A DNA stretch of 64,000 nt from Chloroflexota bacterium (GTDB lineage Bacteria; Chloroflexota; Dehalococcoidia; Bin125), in assembly GCA_028875225.1 (NCBI GenBank), contig JAPPFB010000005.1, positions 1 through 64,000 on the forward strand. The letters run 5' to 3'. The notes under the pieces were generated by a model. That model was not told where the DNA came from and searched no databases. It saw nothing but the letters and a program-made list of their open reading frames with translations. This document shows positions 1-9,102 of this stretch, in pieces. Within the stretch, counting starts at the first letter, position 1; each line of letters opens with the position of its first letter. Both the position numbers and the translations under genes were made by a program.

Positions 1-110
1 CCCCCCCCCAACCCCCCCCCCCACGTTTTTCACCCCTCCCCCGGGGTTTTCCACCCCCCCCCCCCCAAACCCACAAACCCCCCCCCCCCGCCGGGGGGGG
101 CCGCGCCGCC
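1..110. other. Low-complexity poly-C/poly-G contig edge, probable sequencing or assembly artefact
   Basis: Long runs of C with short A/T/G interruptions, unlike the rest of the window. Confidence 0.75.
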
Positions 111-309
111 CGTTGACGAATCCCCCGACGAAGACGATGACCCCTTGTAACCAGCCCCCCAACCCGTCCCGTTTTTTCTTTTTCCTGCGAGGCCCCTCCC
201 CTTCAGCCCCGCCGTGCCCGTCGCTCATTTCCCGCCGGAGAGGATCAACTCCGACACCCCATCCGATATCGTTCGAGATGACATTCCGTCAACTCACTGG
301 AGCCGAACC

Positions 310-1545
310 ATGGTCCGAATGGACGACCTGCACCCAGACATGGCCAACAACCTGCTCAACCTGCCCTTGCCGGAGATTGAGCCGCAGCCATGGATTACGC
401 CCAGGCCGCTGGCCGAATCGACGATCGCCATTGTCACGACCGCCGGCTTGCACCCGTCCGGCGACCGGCCGTTTAATCCAGGGTCGAATGAGTATCGGTT
501 GATTCCCGGTGAGATCGACTACGCCGATCTGCGCATGTCTCATCTGTCGGTCAACTTCGACCGCTCCGGCTTCCAGCAGGACATCAATACCGTGTTCCCG
601 CTCGAACGTCTCCGCGAACTGAAGAACGATGGCGTAGTCGGCGATGTCAGTCGCTATCACTACTCGTTCATGGGCGCGCAGGGCGATCCCACCAACCTCG
701 AGTCAACCGGCGAAGAGATCGGCCGGCTGCTCGCCGAGGACGGCGTGGACTCGGCCTTCCTGACACCCGTTTGACCGTTCTGCACGCGCTCCGTGTGTGC
801 GCTCAGCCACTACATCGAACGCGGCAGTGAAGGCCGCGTGGCGACGACTGGAATCTCACTGATTCGCAAACATCCCGAAGGGATGAAACCGCCCCGCTCG
901 CTCTGGGTGCCGTTCCCGCTGGGCCGACCGCTCGGCGCTCCGGATCAGCCCGAGTTCCAGCGCAACGTGTTGCTCTCGGCGCTCCGGCTCCTGGAATCCG
1001 CGACCGCGACGACGATCGCCGACTACCCGCACGACGCGCCGATCTCCGGAGACGATCCCTGGGCCTGCGCGATCATGATCACGCCTCCGGAGCCGGCCAA
1101 TGAGACCGAAGCGCTACGCGGCCAGTTGATCGAGGAAGTCCGCCAGCTGGAGCCGTGGCACAACGAGTCGCGCAAGCGGCGCGGCCGAACCACGGTCGGC
1201 ATCTCGGGCGCATCGTTGGAACAGGTCGAGTCCCTCGCGGCGCTATTGGCTGACTTCGCAACCGGCGCGGAATCAAGCGACGGAGAGATTGACTGGAATC
1301 ATCCGATGCCCATGCGGCTCAAGTTCGCCAGCGACGACTTGCGAGCGTTCTATCACGAGGCGGCAACCGCTCAACCGGACGCCAGCTATCCGACCGACGC
1401 CGACCTCAACGACTGGCTGTTCAACCAGACGTTGCTGGGGACAGTGCTCCGTCAGATCGTTGGTCGCATGCGCGAAAGCGACGATCGCCGCCTGTCGGGC
1501 ATGGTGCTGGGCATGATCCCGGCCGGCTTCGCGCGAGCGCGCTAG
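310..1545 (+). CDS. GrdB/PrdB-like (glycine/sarcosine/betaine/D-proline reductase selenoprotein B family) protein with in-frame TGA (772-774) read as selenocysteine
   Basis: ORFs 214-774 and 793-1545 are in the same frame, separated only by TGA; joined translation ...DGVDSAFLTPV-U-PFCTRSVCALSHYIERG... gives a UxxC motif; start MVRMDDL at 310. Confidence 0.85.
775..801 (+). promoter_or_regulatory. Candidate bacterial SECIS hairpin immediately 3' of UGA
   Basis: GCACGC (782-787) pairs with GTGTGC (795-800), one G-U pair, 7-nt loop GCUCCGU starting 14 nt after the UGA. Confidence 0.6.
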
Positions 1546-3170
1546 GCTCCGGGACGAAGCGGATCGTCCTCATCGAATGGATCGGTGAACCTGGTCCCGA
1601 CGAGCGACAGGTCCCCCTGCAGATCGTCACCGGCGGGCGCCAACCCGAATGAAAGCCAACTGACGATCCTGGTGAATGCGCTCAACGCCTCCCGCTCCGA
1701 GAATGTGCAGTGCCCGGCGCGCCGTACCGTCTGCACCACCAGGTTCGAGTCCCAGCCAGACTCCTGCAGCATGACCTGGTAGTCGCGATCCAGATGAATC
1801 GGAGTGAACAGGTCGCCGGTCGTCTTCATGGCCAGCAAGGGGACGCGCAAAGTTCCGGTGGGAATGCCAACTCCGGGATCATGTCGACGGTCTGAGTCCG
1901 ATGCGAAGCGGATCACCTCCTCATTCAGACGCTGCAGATCAATGCCCGCCGCCGGATCGGCAGAATAGATGTGCTCTCTCGTATCCGCCGGCGGCAACTC
2001 TCGGGAGACGGGAATCACCGCGCCGAGATCGGAAGGGCCGGCGGCGACAATGTCGGGCCAGATCGTCACTCCCAGACCGAAGGCGATGTCCCACTGCTGA
2101 CGCAGGCCGTCTGCGAATCCCCAGCGCTCGCCGCCGGTGAAGTCCTCAATCAGCGCCGCAAACTGTTCCCCCAGGGGCGAGAGCGACAGACGCGAAACAT
2201 CGGCCGTTCCCAGCGCTTCGGCCCATTCGAGCATTCCGTCAACATCCATCTGCTCAGGCGGCTCACCAATCAACCAGTGCGCCAGCGCGTGCCAGGCGAC
2301 GGTGTAGTCGACCACCCAGACATTGCCCATCGCCGGACAGAAGGCGAGCGCGGCGGCGATCTCTTCGGGAAACTCCTGCGCCATCAGCTGCGCCGTCGCG
2401 CCACCCATCGAGCCGCCGGCGATGTACGTCCGTCGGGGCGGACGGGCCAGCTCGGCGAACCGATCCTTGACCCGGAGCAGATCGTCAACGCCCACTCCGG
2501 GCACGCAGCCATTGACGCGATACGTCGAGGTCGCCCAACCGAAGCCCTGTCCGATGATCACGTCACGGGCGGGAATGTCGTCGAACGTCAGCCGCCGACT
2601 GATTCCTGTGCCCTCGTCGTCCAGACCGCGAAAGCCATGCGCCCAGAGCACGAGCTCGCCGTTCCACTCCTCCGGCAACTCGATCCGGTAACCACCGCCA
2701 TCGATCTCGCCGAAGTCGACGCGGGCGCCCGAGATCGGTTCAAAGGCCGGATCCTGCAGCTCATGGTCTCCACGGACCACATCAGGGACGAGCAGCCTGC
2801 GTTCGGCCGGAGGTTCGCGCCTGGCCGGCTGCGGACTGGCACGCTCCTGTTTCTGCGCCTGCGCGGCTGGCTGTTCGACTCCAGCCTGTTGCACGGACGA
2901 GTGGGTCTCACTCGCCTGCTCGACCTGTTCTGCCGAATCTGGATCCGGACGCTCACGCTGTGGTGCGATCTGCTGTTGCGTCTGCGGTTGGACGGGTTGT
3001 GGATTCGGTCCTGGCTGCTCGGCGGTCTGTGTCGGCGGCAACTGCGGCCGGTCGACCTGTTCGTCCTCGGCACAGCCGACGAGGGCCGCGGCGACGGCCC
3101 CTCCGGCCAGCCAGCCGGAGCGTTTGACGAACTGCCGCCTGCTCAGTGTCACGCGCAATTGCCCCACCAA
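1542..3170 (-). CDS. Tat-exported alpha/beta-hydrolase-like lipoprotein
   Basis: N-terminal SRRQFVKRSGWLAGGAVAAALVGC (twin-arginine plus lipobox), GGSMGG nucleophile elbow, Pro/Gln-rich linker. Confidence 0.75.
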   Translation of the reverse strand: MVGQLRVTLSRRQFVKRSGWLAGGAVAAALVGCAEDEQVDRPQLPPTQTAEQPGPNPQPVQPQTQQQIAPQRERPDPDSAEQVEQASETHSSVQQAGVEQPAAQAQKQERASPQPARREPPAERRLLVPDVVRGDHELQDPAFEPISGARVDFGEIDGGGYRIELPEEWNGELVLWAHGFRGLDDEGTGISRRLTFDDIPARDVIIGQGFGWATSTYRVNGCVPGVGVDDLLRVKDRFAELARPPRRTYIAGGSMGGATAQLMAQEFPEEIAAALAFCPAMGNVWVVDYTVAWHALAHWLIGEPPEQMDVDGMLEWAEALGTADVSRLSLSPLGEQFAALIEDFTGGERWGFADGLRQQWDIAFGLGVTIWPDIVAAGPSDLGAVIPVSRELPPADTREHIYSADPAAGIDLQRLNEEVIRFASDSDRRHDPGVGIPTGTLRVPLLAMKTTGDLFTPIHLDRDYQVMLQESGWDSNLVVQTVRRAGHCTFSEREALSAFTRIVSWLSFGLAPAGDDLQGDLSLVGTRFTDPFDEDDPLRPGA

Positions 3171-3241
3171 CTGGCCGCAGCTATGTTCGATACCGACAGT
3201 ACCCGACCACCCCTTCAGCAGAGACCATCCGGCTGGCGAAG

Positions 3242-4531
3242 ATGAACATTCACGAATATCAGGCCAAGCAACTGTTCAAATCTCACGGCGTTCCCGTCCC
3301 CGGCGGCGGAGCGGCCACCACGGAGCGAGAGGCCCGCGCCCTGGTCAACGAACACGGCCCGGACGTGGTGATCAAGGCCCAGGTTCACGCTGGTGGCCGG
3401 GGCAAAGGACGGATCGTCAAGCGCGATCGCACGAGCCGAATGTACAACGACTTGCGCCGTGACCCGGAACGCTATGAAGGACAGATCAGCGGGCGTCGCC
3501 GCGGCGGCGTGCGACTGGCCAGCGGCGTCGAAGAGGCGCTCAAGGAGTTCCGGCCGCTGATGGACAAGGACAGCAGACTGGTCAGCGTGCAGACCGGGCC
3601 CGACGGCGCGCCGATCTCAGCCGCGTTGATTGAACAGCAGACGTCGATCGCGAAGGAGTTCTACTTCTCGATCCAGGTTGATGGCGCCAATGGCCAACCG
3701 CTGATTGTCGCCTCGGCCGAGGGCGGACAGTCGATTGAAGAGGTCAACCGAACCAATCCGCGCGCAGTGCTGCGTGTTCCGGTCGATCCCGTTGAGGGCT
3801 TTCCCTCCTTCCGTGGACGTTCATTGGCCAGCAGACTCGGACTTCCGTCCTCCGCCATTCGACCGGCTGGTGAGATGTTCGCCAACCTCTACCGCGTCTT
3901 CATCGACATGGACGCGTCGCTGGTCGAGGTCAATCCGTTCGTGCTCACGAGCGAAGGGACCGTTGTCGCAATCGACGGCAAGGTCGGTCTCGACGACAAC
4001 GCCTCCTACCGTCACGGCGGCTACGAAGAGTGGCGCGATCGATCGCAGGAGAACCCGACCGAGATCGAGGCCGAGGAAGCCAACATCGGCTCCTACATCA
4101 AGCTCGACGGCGACATCGGTTGCGTGGTCAACGGGGCCGGGCTGGCCATGGCGACGATGGACACGCTGAAACTGCACGGCGGCGAGCCGGCCAACTTCCT
4201 CGACATCGGCACGGTCAACCGTAAGGACCGTGTGATTGAGGCATTGCGGATCATCGTTAACGACCCAGACGTGAAGACGATCTTCATCAACATCTTCGGC
4301 GGCCTGGCGCGTGTCGACATCGTTGCCGAGGGCGTCGTCGACGCGGTCAAGGAACTCAACATCCAACAGCCGCTGGTCGTCCGCCTGAACGGCTCCAACG
4401 TCGAAGAAGGCCGGCGGGTGCTGCATGACTCCGGGATCGCCGTGCAGACCGCGGACGAACTGGGCGACGCGGCGGAACTGGCCGTCAACGCGGCGGCCTC
4501 CGGCAAACGGCGTCCCCGTTCAACCGGATAG
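3242..4531 (+). CDS. sucC: Succinate-CoA ligase (ADP-forming) subunit beta
   Basis: [52 protein letters not shown]. Confidence 0.95.
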   Translation: MNIHEYQAKQLFKSHGVPVPGGGAATTEREARALVNEHGPDVVIKAQVHAGGRGKGRIVKRDRTSRMYNDLRRDPERYEGQISGRRRGGVRLASGVEEALKEFRPLMDKDSRLVSVQTGPDGAPISAALIEQQTSIAKEFYFSIQVDGANGQPLIVASAEGGQSIEEVNRTNPRAVLRVPVDPVEGFPSFRGRSLASRLGLPSSAIRPAGEMFANLYRVFIDMDASLVEVNPFVLTSEGTVVAIDGKVGLDDNASYRHGGYEEWRDRSQENPTEIEAEEANIGSYIKLDGDIGCVVNGAGLAMATMDTLKLHGGEPANFLDIGTVNRKDRVIEALRIIVNDPDVKTIFINIFGGLARVDIVAEGVVDAVKELNIQQPLVVRLNGSNVEEGRRVLHDSGIAVQTADELGDAAELAVNAAASGKRRPRSTG

Positions 4532-4539
4532 CGTCGGGG

Positions 4540-4589
4540 CTCGAAACGGCCGAACACAACCGAACGAAACCGAACAACTCCGAACAAGG
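4540..4589 (+). repeat. 10-bp-periodic direct repeats (CCGAACACAA/CCGAACGAAA/CCGAACAACT/CCGAACAAGG) in sucD leader
   Basis: Four exact-phase CCGAAC units at 4550, 4560, 4570, 4580; a degenerate fifth unit upstream. Confidence 0.85.
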
Positions 4590-4598
4590 ATCCGGCTC

Positions 4599-5522
4599 AT
4601 GAGCATCCTCCTCAACAACCGCACCCGATTGCTGATCCAGGGACTCGGCAATGAGGGACAGAACCAGATTCGCCGCTCGCTGGACTACGGCACCAGAGTC
4701 GTGGCGGGCGTACACCCCGGCTTCCGCGGCGGCGACAGCTTTAGCCACGGCAATCACAGCTTCCCCGTCTTTGCCACCGTCTCTGAAGCGGTCGAGGAGA
4801 CCCAGGCGAACTGCACGATCATCTACGTCCCTGCGCCCGGCGCCGCCGACGCGATCCTCGAAAACATCGCCGCGGAAGTGCCATTGATCGTCTGCATCAC
4901 CGAGGGCGTGCCGGTCCACGACATGATTCGCGTCCGAACCGCGTTGGCCGACTCGAAGAGCAGACTGATCGGCCCCAACTGTCCGGGAATCATCCAGCCG
5001 GCATCCAACTGTCGCGTCGGGATCCATCCGCCCGACGTGTTCATGCCCGGCAACGTCGGTGTCGTCTCCCGCTCGGGAACGCTCGTGTATGAGGCGGTCG
5101 ACCAGCTCACCCGCGCGGGCATCGGCCAATCAACCTGCGTCGGCGTCGGTGGCGATCCGATCATTGGCGAGCAGCAGCAAGCGATCCTGCGCCGCTTCAA
5201 CAGCGACCCTGACACCGATGCGGTCGTGCTGATCGGAGAGATCGGCGGGTCGGCCGAGCAGGCGGCGGCCGCCTACATCAAGCGCAGCATGAACAAGCCG
5301 GTCGTCGCCTTCATCGCCGGCGCAACGGCGCCGCCAGGTCGGCGCATGGGCCATGCCGGCGCCATTATCGAGGGCGAGGCGGGTACGGCCGAAGCCAAGA
5401 TTGCGGCGCTCGAAGAGGCTGGGGCGGTGATTTCGCGCAGTCCGGCCGAAATCGGATCGACCATGCGCCGCGTGCTCGAAGAAGCCGGCAAGTATCAACC
5501 GCCCGGCGGGTCCGCCGAGTAA
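4599..5522 (+). CDS. sucD: Succinate-CoA ligase subunit alpha
   Basis: [49 protein letters not shown]. Confidence 0.93.
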   Translation: MSILLNNRTRLLIQGLGNEGQNQIRRSLDYGTRVVAGVHPGFRGGDSFSHGNHSFPVFATVSEAVEETQANCTIIYVPAPGAADAILENIAAEVPLIVCITEGVPVHDMIRVRTALADSKSRLIGPNCPGIIQPASNCRVGIHPPDVFMPGNVGVVSRSGTLVYEAVDQLTRAGIGQSTCVGVGGDPIIGEQQQAILRRFNSDPDTDAVVLIGEIGGSAEQAAAAYIKRSMNKPVVAFIAGATAPPGRRMGHAGAIIEGEAGTAEAKIAALEEAGAVISRSPAEIGSTMRRVLEEAGKYQPPGGSAE

Positions 5523-5545
5523 CCTGCTCGAGCGAGGATGAGCTG

Positions 5546-5749
5546 ATGAGTGATGAATCGCTGAGCCCGAAGCAACAGGGTCAGATTGCCACGCTGGCGG
5601 GATTCATTGCTCCGCTGATCGGAATTCTGCTGATGGTGGTCCTCGGGCTCGTGGTCGACGTGGTCGTCGGGATCATTGTCGGCGCCGTCGCCGTGCTCGT
5701 GCTCGTCCCGTTGACCCAGCGAATTCTCAAGCGCCGCGCCGGATCCTGA
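5546..5749 (+). CDS. Small two-TM membrane protein of unknown function
   Basis: 67 aa, two hydrophobic segments, GATGAGCTG just upstream of the ATG. Confidence 0.5.
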   Translation: MSDESLSPKQQGQIATLAGFIAPLIGILLMVVLGLVVDVVVGIIVGAVAVLVLVPLTQRILKRRAGS

Positions 5750-5780
5750 TTTCCGAGTGCTTGATGCGTTTCCGACGGCT

Positions 5781-6767
5781 TTAGTCGGCCGACTCTTCCT
5801 GTTCATCGTTCTCGTCGTCATTGGGCGGCCAGCACTCGTCGTCCGGGTCGGCGCCGGGCGCGAGATTGTGCATCTCTTTTCCGGTAATGCCATGCGGATC
5901 GGCGAGGAAATCAAGGACTTCAGCCACGGCGTCCGGCCCGATCTCCTCGTCGTCGAGGATCTCGGTGCCGTGAAGGTCGGTCTCGTAGAGCACGAAGCGG
6001 ACCGGTTCACCAGCACGCTGGAAGTAGCGATTTGACTGCCAGTACGAGCACTGATTGCGCGCACCAGCGATGTACAGCTTGGGCACCTGGATGTCGGCGA
6101 CCGTGCTCAGGCCATCGAGCTTGTCGAATCCGTCTTCGTCCGCGCGATCGGAGTCCTTGGGCGGTTTGTTGGGGAAGATATTGGGACTCGAGATCGCGCT
6201 GACGGCGACGAACTCGTCGCGATAGGCGGCCACTTGCATCAGGCTAGTGCCGCCCATGCTGACGCCGATGCCGTAGATCTTCTCCGCCCCTTCATCGACC
6301 GCGTAGTCGATCGCTGCCTCCCACTCCAGATAGATCTCGGGCACGTCCTCGATGGGCCGCTTGCTAAAGACGCAAGGCGTATCCCCATGGCAACGGAAGT
6401 CCCAGCGCAGCACCCGATACCCCTCGGCCACGAGCCGGTCGGCGAACTTGTCCCAGATCCCGCGGTGCGTCGGCTTGGTCCGCTTGGTCGGGAACATATG
6501 GCCGAGCAGTACCCAGGTATCGCCGTCGCCGTTGACCTCGGCGACGAACCGCGCGCCATCGGCCGAGCGCAGCACAAACGGATCGTTTTGGTCGCTCTTG
6601 GTGGCAAGCGCCAGGGGCACGACGATGGCCAGGGCCAAGCCGATCGCCACGATCGCGCCGATGAACGGCATCCAGTGATTGGCGGCCAACTGCTGCAATC
6701 GTTGTGGACTGGGCGGGGCCAGGTTGAGCAGGGCGCGGTCAAAGAGATCCAGGAGTCGTTCGCGCAT
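5781..6767 (-). CDS. Alpha/beta hydrolase with N-terminal TM anchor
   Basis: Hydrophobic N-terminus, WDFRCHGDT, GIGVSMGGTSLM elbow. Confidence 0.75.
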   Translation of the reverse strand: MRERLLDLFDRALLNLAPPSPQRLQQLAANHWMPFIGAIVAIGLALAIVVPLALATKSDQNDPFVLRSADGARFVAEVNGDGDTWVLLGHMFPTKRTKPTHRGIWDKFADRLVAEGYRVLRWDFRCHGDTPCVFSKRPIEDVPEIYLEWEAAIDYAVDEGAEKIYGIGVSMGGTSLMQVAAYRDEFVAVSAISSPNIFPNKPPKDSDRADEDGFDKLDGLSTVADIQVPKLYIAGARNQCSYWQSNRYFQRAGEPVRFVLYETDLHGTEILDDEEIGPDAVAEVLDFLADPHGITGKEMHNLAPGADPDDECWPPNDDENDEQEESAD

Positions 6768-6846
6768 CGTCAGGCCGCCGATCGTGCCCTCTGCAGTGTG
6801 CAATCTCCGCGCAGCATATGGCCCTCCCGCTGCTAATCTCGTACGT

Positions 6847-6936
6847 GGAGGGTTCGCATAGTGGCCTAGTGCGCCCGCCTGCTAAGCGGGTTCGGGGGAG
6901 ACTCCGTCGAGGGTTCGAATCCCTCACCCTCCGCCA
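6847..6936 (+). tRNA. tRNA-Ser (anticodon GCT)
   Basis: Acceptor GGAGGGT/ACCCTCC, T-arm GAGGG-TTCGAAT-CCCTC, anticodon stem CCCGC-CTGCTAA-GCGGG (GCT at 6881-6883), long variable arm, encoded CCA. Confidence 0.95.
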
Positions 6937-6950
6937 CGCCACTCTCCCCT

Positions 6951-6973
6951 CTCCCCCCGCTGCGCGGGGGGAG
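6951..6973. repeat. C-rich intergenic hairpin repeat, family A
   Basis: CTCCCCCCGC-TGC-GCGGGGGGAG; flank GATGCCGAAGGCAGAG recurs inverted at 38719-38752. Confidence 0.7.
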
Positions 6974-7008
6974 ATGCCGAAGGCAGAGCGGGGCTTCAGG
7001 AACGATTC

Positions 7009-8403
7009 ATGCCGCAGTATCACATCTGGACCGTCGGTTGCCAGGTCAACACGGCCGATTCGGCCAAGCTGGCCGCGGGCCTGCGACGGTTGGGCATGGA
7101 TCCCACCGACCAGCCGCGCGACGCCGACCTGATCGTGCTCAACACCTGTGCCGTGCGCCAGCACGCTGAAGACAAGGCGCAGGCCAAGCTCGGATCACTC
7201 AAGCATCTCAAACGGACAAATCCCAACCTCAGAATCGCCGTCATGGGCTGCATGGTCGGACCGCGCACCGCCCGCGGCGACGACCCGATTACGAAGCGTT
7301 TCTCCTTCGTCGACACGTGGGCGCAGCCGCAACGCTTCGACCAGGTCGTCAACCTGCTCGATCTGCCGGGCATTCCCGAACCCGAGGATGACGGCGGCGA
7401 ATTCTGGCCGGAGATCTTCCCGGACGAGACGCGGCCAACCGCGTTCGTGCCGGTGATCGAGGGCTGCGACAAGTTCTGTACCTACTGCATCGTGCCGCTG
7501 CGGCGCGGCCGCGAGCGCTCGCGCCCGATCGACGAGATTGCGCGAGAGATTGAAGCGCACACGCAGCGCGGAGTGCGCGAAGTGACACTGCTCGGCCAGA
7601 CGGTCGAGGCGTACGGGAAAGACCAACCACCCGTCGATCCGGTCACCGACCACGCCGACCTCTCCGACCTGATGCGAGCAATTCACGAGTTGCCCAACCT
7701 GCGCCGCATCCGCCAGCTGACCAGCTATCCACCCGACATGACCGACCGCATCCTGGAAGGGATGGCCGAGCTGCCCAAGGTTTGCGAGGCCTTCTCGTTG
7801 CCGGTGCAGGCCGGATCGGACGATGTCTTGACCAACATGCGCCGCGGGTACAGCGTCGCGCAGTTTCGCGAGCGAGTGGACAAGGTTCGCTCGCTCTGGC
7901 CCGATGTCAGCATCTCGACCGATGTCATCGTCGGTTTCCCGGGCGAGTCGGAATCAGAATTCCAGGACACTTTCGACCTGCTCGAAGACATGCGCTTCGA
8001 CAAAGTCCATGTTGCGGCATACAGCCCGCGGACCGGTACCTTCGCCGAACGCAACCAGCCCGACGATGTCCCGCACGAAGTCAAGATGGAACGGTTGCAC
8101 CGCATCGAAGAACTGCAACGCGATATCTCGTTCCAGATCAACAACCGCTACCTGCTCACAGATGTCGAAGTCCTGCTCGAGTCGACCAAACCCTCCGAAA
8201 CGGGAGGCGTGGAGCGTCACACCGGCCGCACGCGGACGATGAAGCTGGTCCACTTCGACGCTCCGGTTGGCAAGTACCAGCCCGGTGACATGCTGGACGT
8301 ATCGATCACGCGAGTCGGCGCATGGAGCTTGCAGGGACAGCCGTCCCTGGGGAGCTTGCAGGGACAGCCGTCCCTGGGGAGCCTGCAGGGCCAGCCGGCG
8401 TGA
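7009..8403 (+). CDS. miaB: tRNA-2-methylthio-N6-dimethylallyladenosine synthase
   Basis: N-terminal VGCQVNTADS, radical-SAM CDKFCTYCIVPLRRGRERSR, C-terminal TRAM-like region. Confidence 0.92.
   Translation: MPQYHIWTVGCQVNTADSAKLAAGLRRLGMDPTDQPRDADLIVLNTCAVRQHAEDKAQAKLGSLKHLKRTNPNLRIAVMGCMVGPRTARGDDPITKRFSFVDTWAQPQRFDQVVNLLDLPGIPEPEDDGGEFWPEIFPDETRPTAFVPVIEGCDKFCTYCIVPLRRGRERSRPIDEIAREIEAHTQRGVREVTLLGQTVEAYGKDQPPVDPVTDHADLSDLMRAIHELPNLRRIRQLTSYPPDMTDRILEGMAELPKVCEAFSLPVQAGSDDVLTNMRRGYSVAQFRERVDKVRSLWPDVSISTDVIVGFPGESESEFQDTFDLLEDMRFDKVHVAAYSPRTGTFAERNQPDDVPHEVKMERLHRIEELQRDISFQINNRYLLTDVEVLLESTKPSETGGVERHTGRTRTMKLVHFDAPVGKYQPGDMLDVSITRVGAWSLQGQPSLGSLQGQPSLGSLQGQPA
8324..8403 (+). repeat. 27-bp tandem repeat, about 3 copies, at 3' end of miaB
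   Basis: GGAGCTTGCAGGGACAGCCGTCCCTGG at 8324 and 8351, degenerate copy at 8378; each contains CAGGGAC-AGCC-GTCCCTG. Confidence 0.95.
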
Positions 8404-8407
8404 TCCG

Positions 8408-9082
8408 ATGACGACCGAGATCAGCCACGCGCCCGTCGCCAGGACCACAGCAGCGCGCCGTCCGAGTGTCGCGGTCCTGGTGGTGATCTTCACTGTCGTC
8501 GACGGTGCGCTACAGGTGTTGTTGATCGAACGCTCCGCGCCGCCGGCCGAAGGGCAGTGGGCGATTCCCGGTGGGGCCGTGCAGCACGGCGAGACCATGG
8601 ACGAAGCCGCCGTGCGCAAGCTCGCCGAAGAGACCGGCGTCACCGACGTCTTTCTCGAGCAGCTCTACACCTTTGGCGACCTCGATCCATCGCCCGAAGA
8701 AGGCAGCGTTGGCGTGGCCTGGTTCGCGCTCGTTGAACGCGCTTCGGTCCGCATGGCCCAGCGGACGGCGTGGCGTCCCGAATGGTGGAACCTGGACGAT
8801 CTCCCCCCTCTCGCGTTTGACAACGAGCAGGTGATCGACGTGGCGCGGACTCGGCTGATCAACAAGCTGCAGTACACCGACGCGGCCTACTCGCTGCTGC
8901 CGCCCCATTTCACCATGCGCGAACTGCAAGAGGTGTACGAGGCAATCCTCGGTCGGCCACTGGACAAGCGGAACTTCCGTCGCCGACTGCTGGCGACCGA
9001 CTTCATCGCGGCGACGACCGAACAACGCAAGGAAGGCCGACATCGCCCCGCCCGGCTGTACCGCTTTGTCGGGCGCTCCTAG
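8408..9082 (+). CDS. nrtR: NrtR-like Nudix-domain transcriptional regulator of NAD metabolism
   Basis: Nudix domain plus C-terminal wHTH ...FTMRELQEVYEAILGRPLDKRNFRRRLL...RPARLYRF; lies close to nadABC. Confidence 0.85.
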   Translation: MTTEISHAPVARTTAARRPSVAVLVVIFTVVDGALQVLLIERSAPPAEGQWAIPGGAVQHGETMDEAAVRKLAEETGVTDVFLEQLYTFGDLDPSPEEGSVGVAWFALVERASVRMAQRTAWRPEWWNLDDLPPLAFDNEQVIDVARTRLINKLQYTDAAYSLLPPHFTMRELQEVYEAILGRPLDKRNFRRRLLATDFIAATTEQRKEGRHRPARLYRFVGRS

Positions 9083-9102
9083 AGAGGCGTCGCTACGCGC
9101 GG

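Noticed and set aside
1725-1765. Possible tRNA T-loop (AGGTTCGAGTCCCAGCC)
   Set aside because: Lies inside a well-supported CDS and no matching acceptor or anticodon arm is present
1971-3245. 424-aa plus-strand ORF
   Set aside because: Antisense shadow of the Tat-lipoprotein hydrolase 1542-3170; Arg/Gly/Pro-rich with no recognisable motif
6739-7164. 141-aa minus-strand ORF across the tRNA
   Set aside because: Overlaps tRNA-Ser and the miaB start; contains antisense tRNA translation
8324-8403. CRISPR-like array
   Set aside because: Repeats are contiguous 27-bp units without spacers, inside miaB coding sequence, with no cas genes
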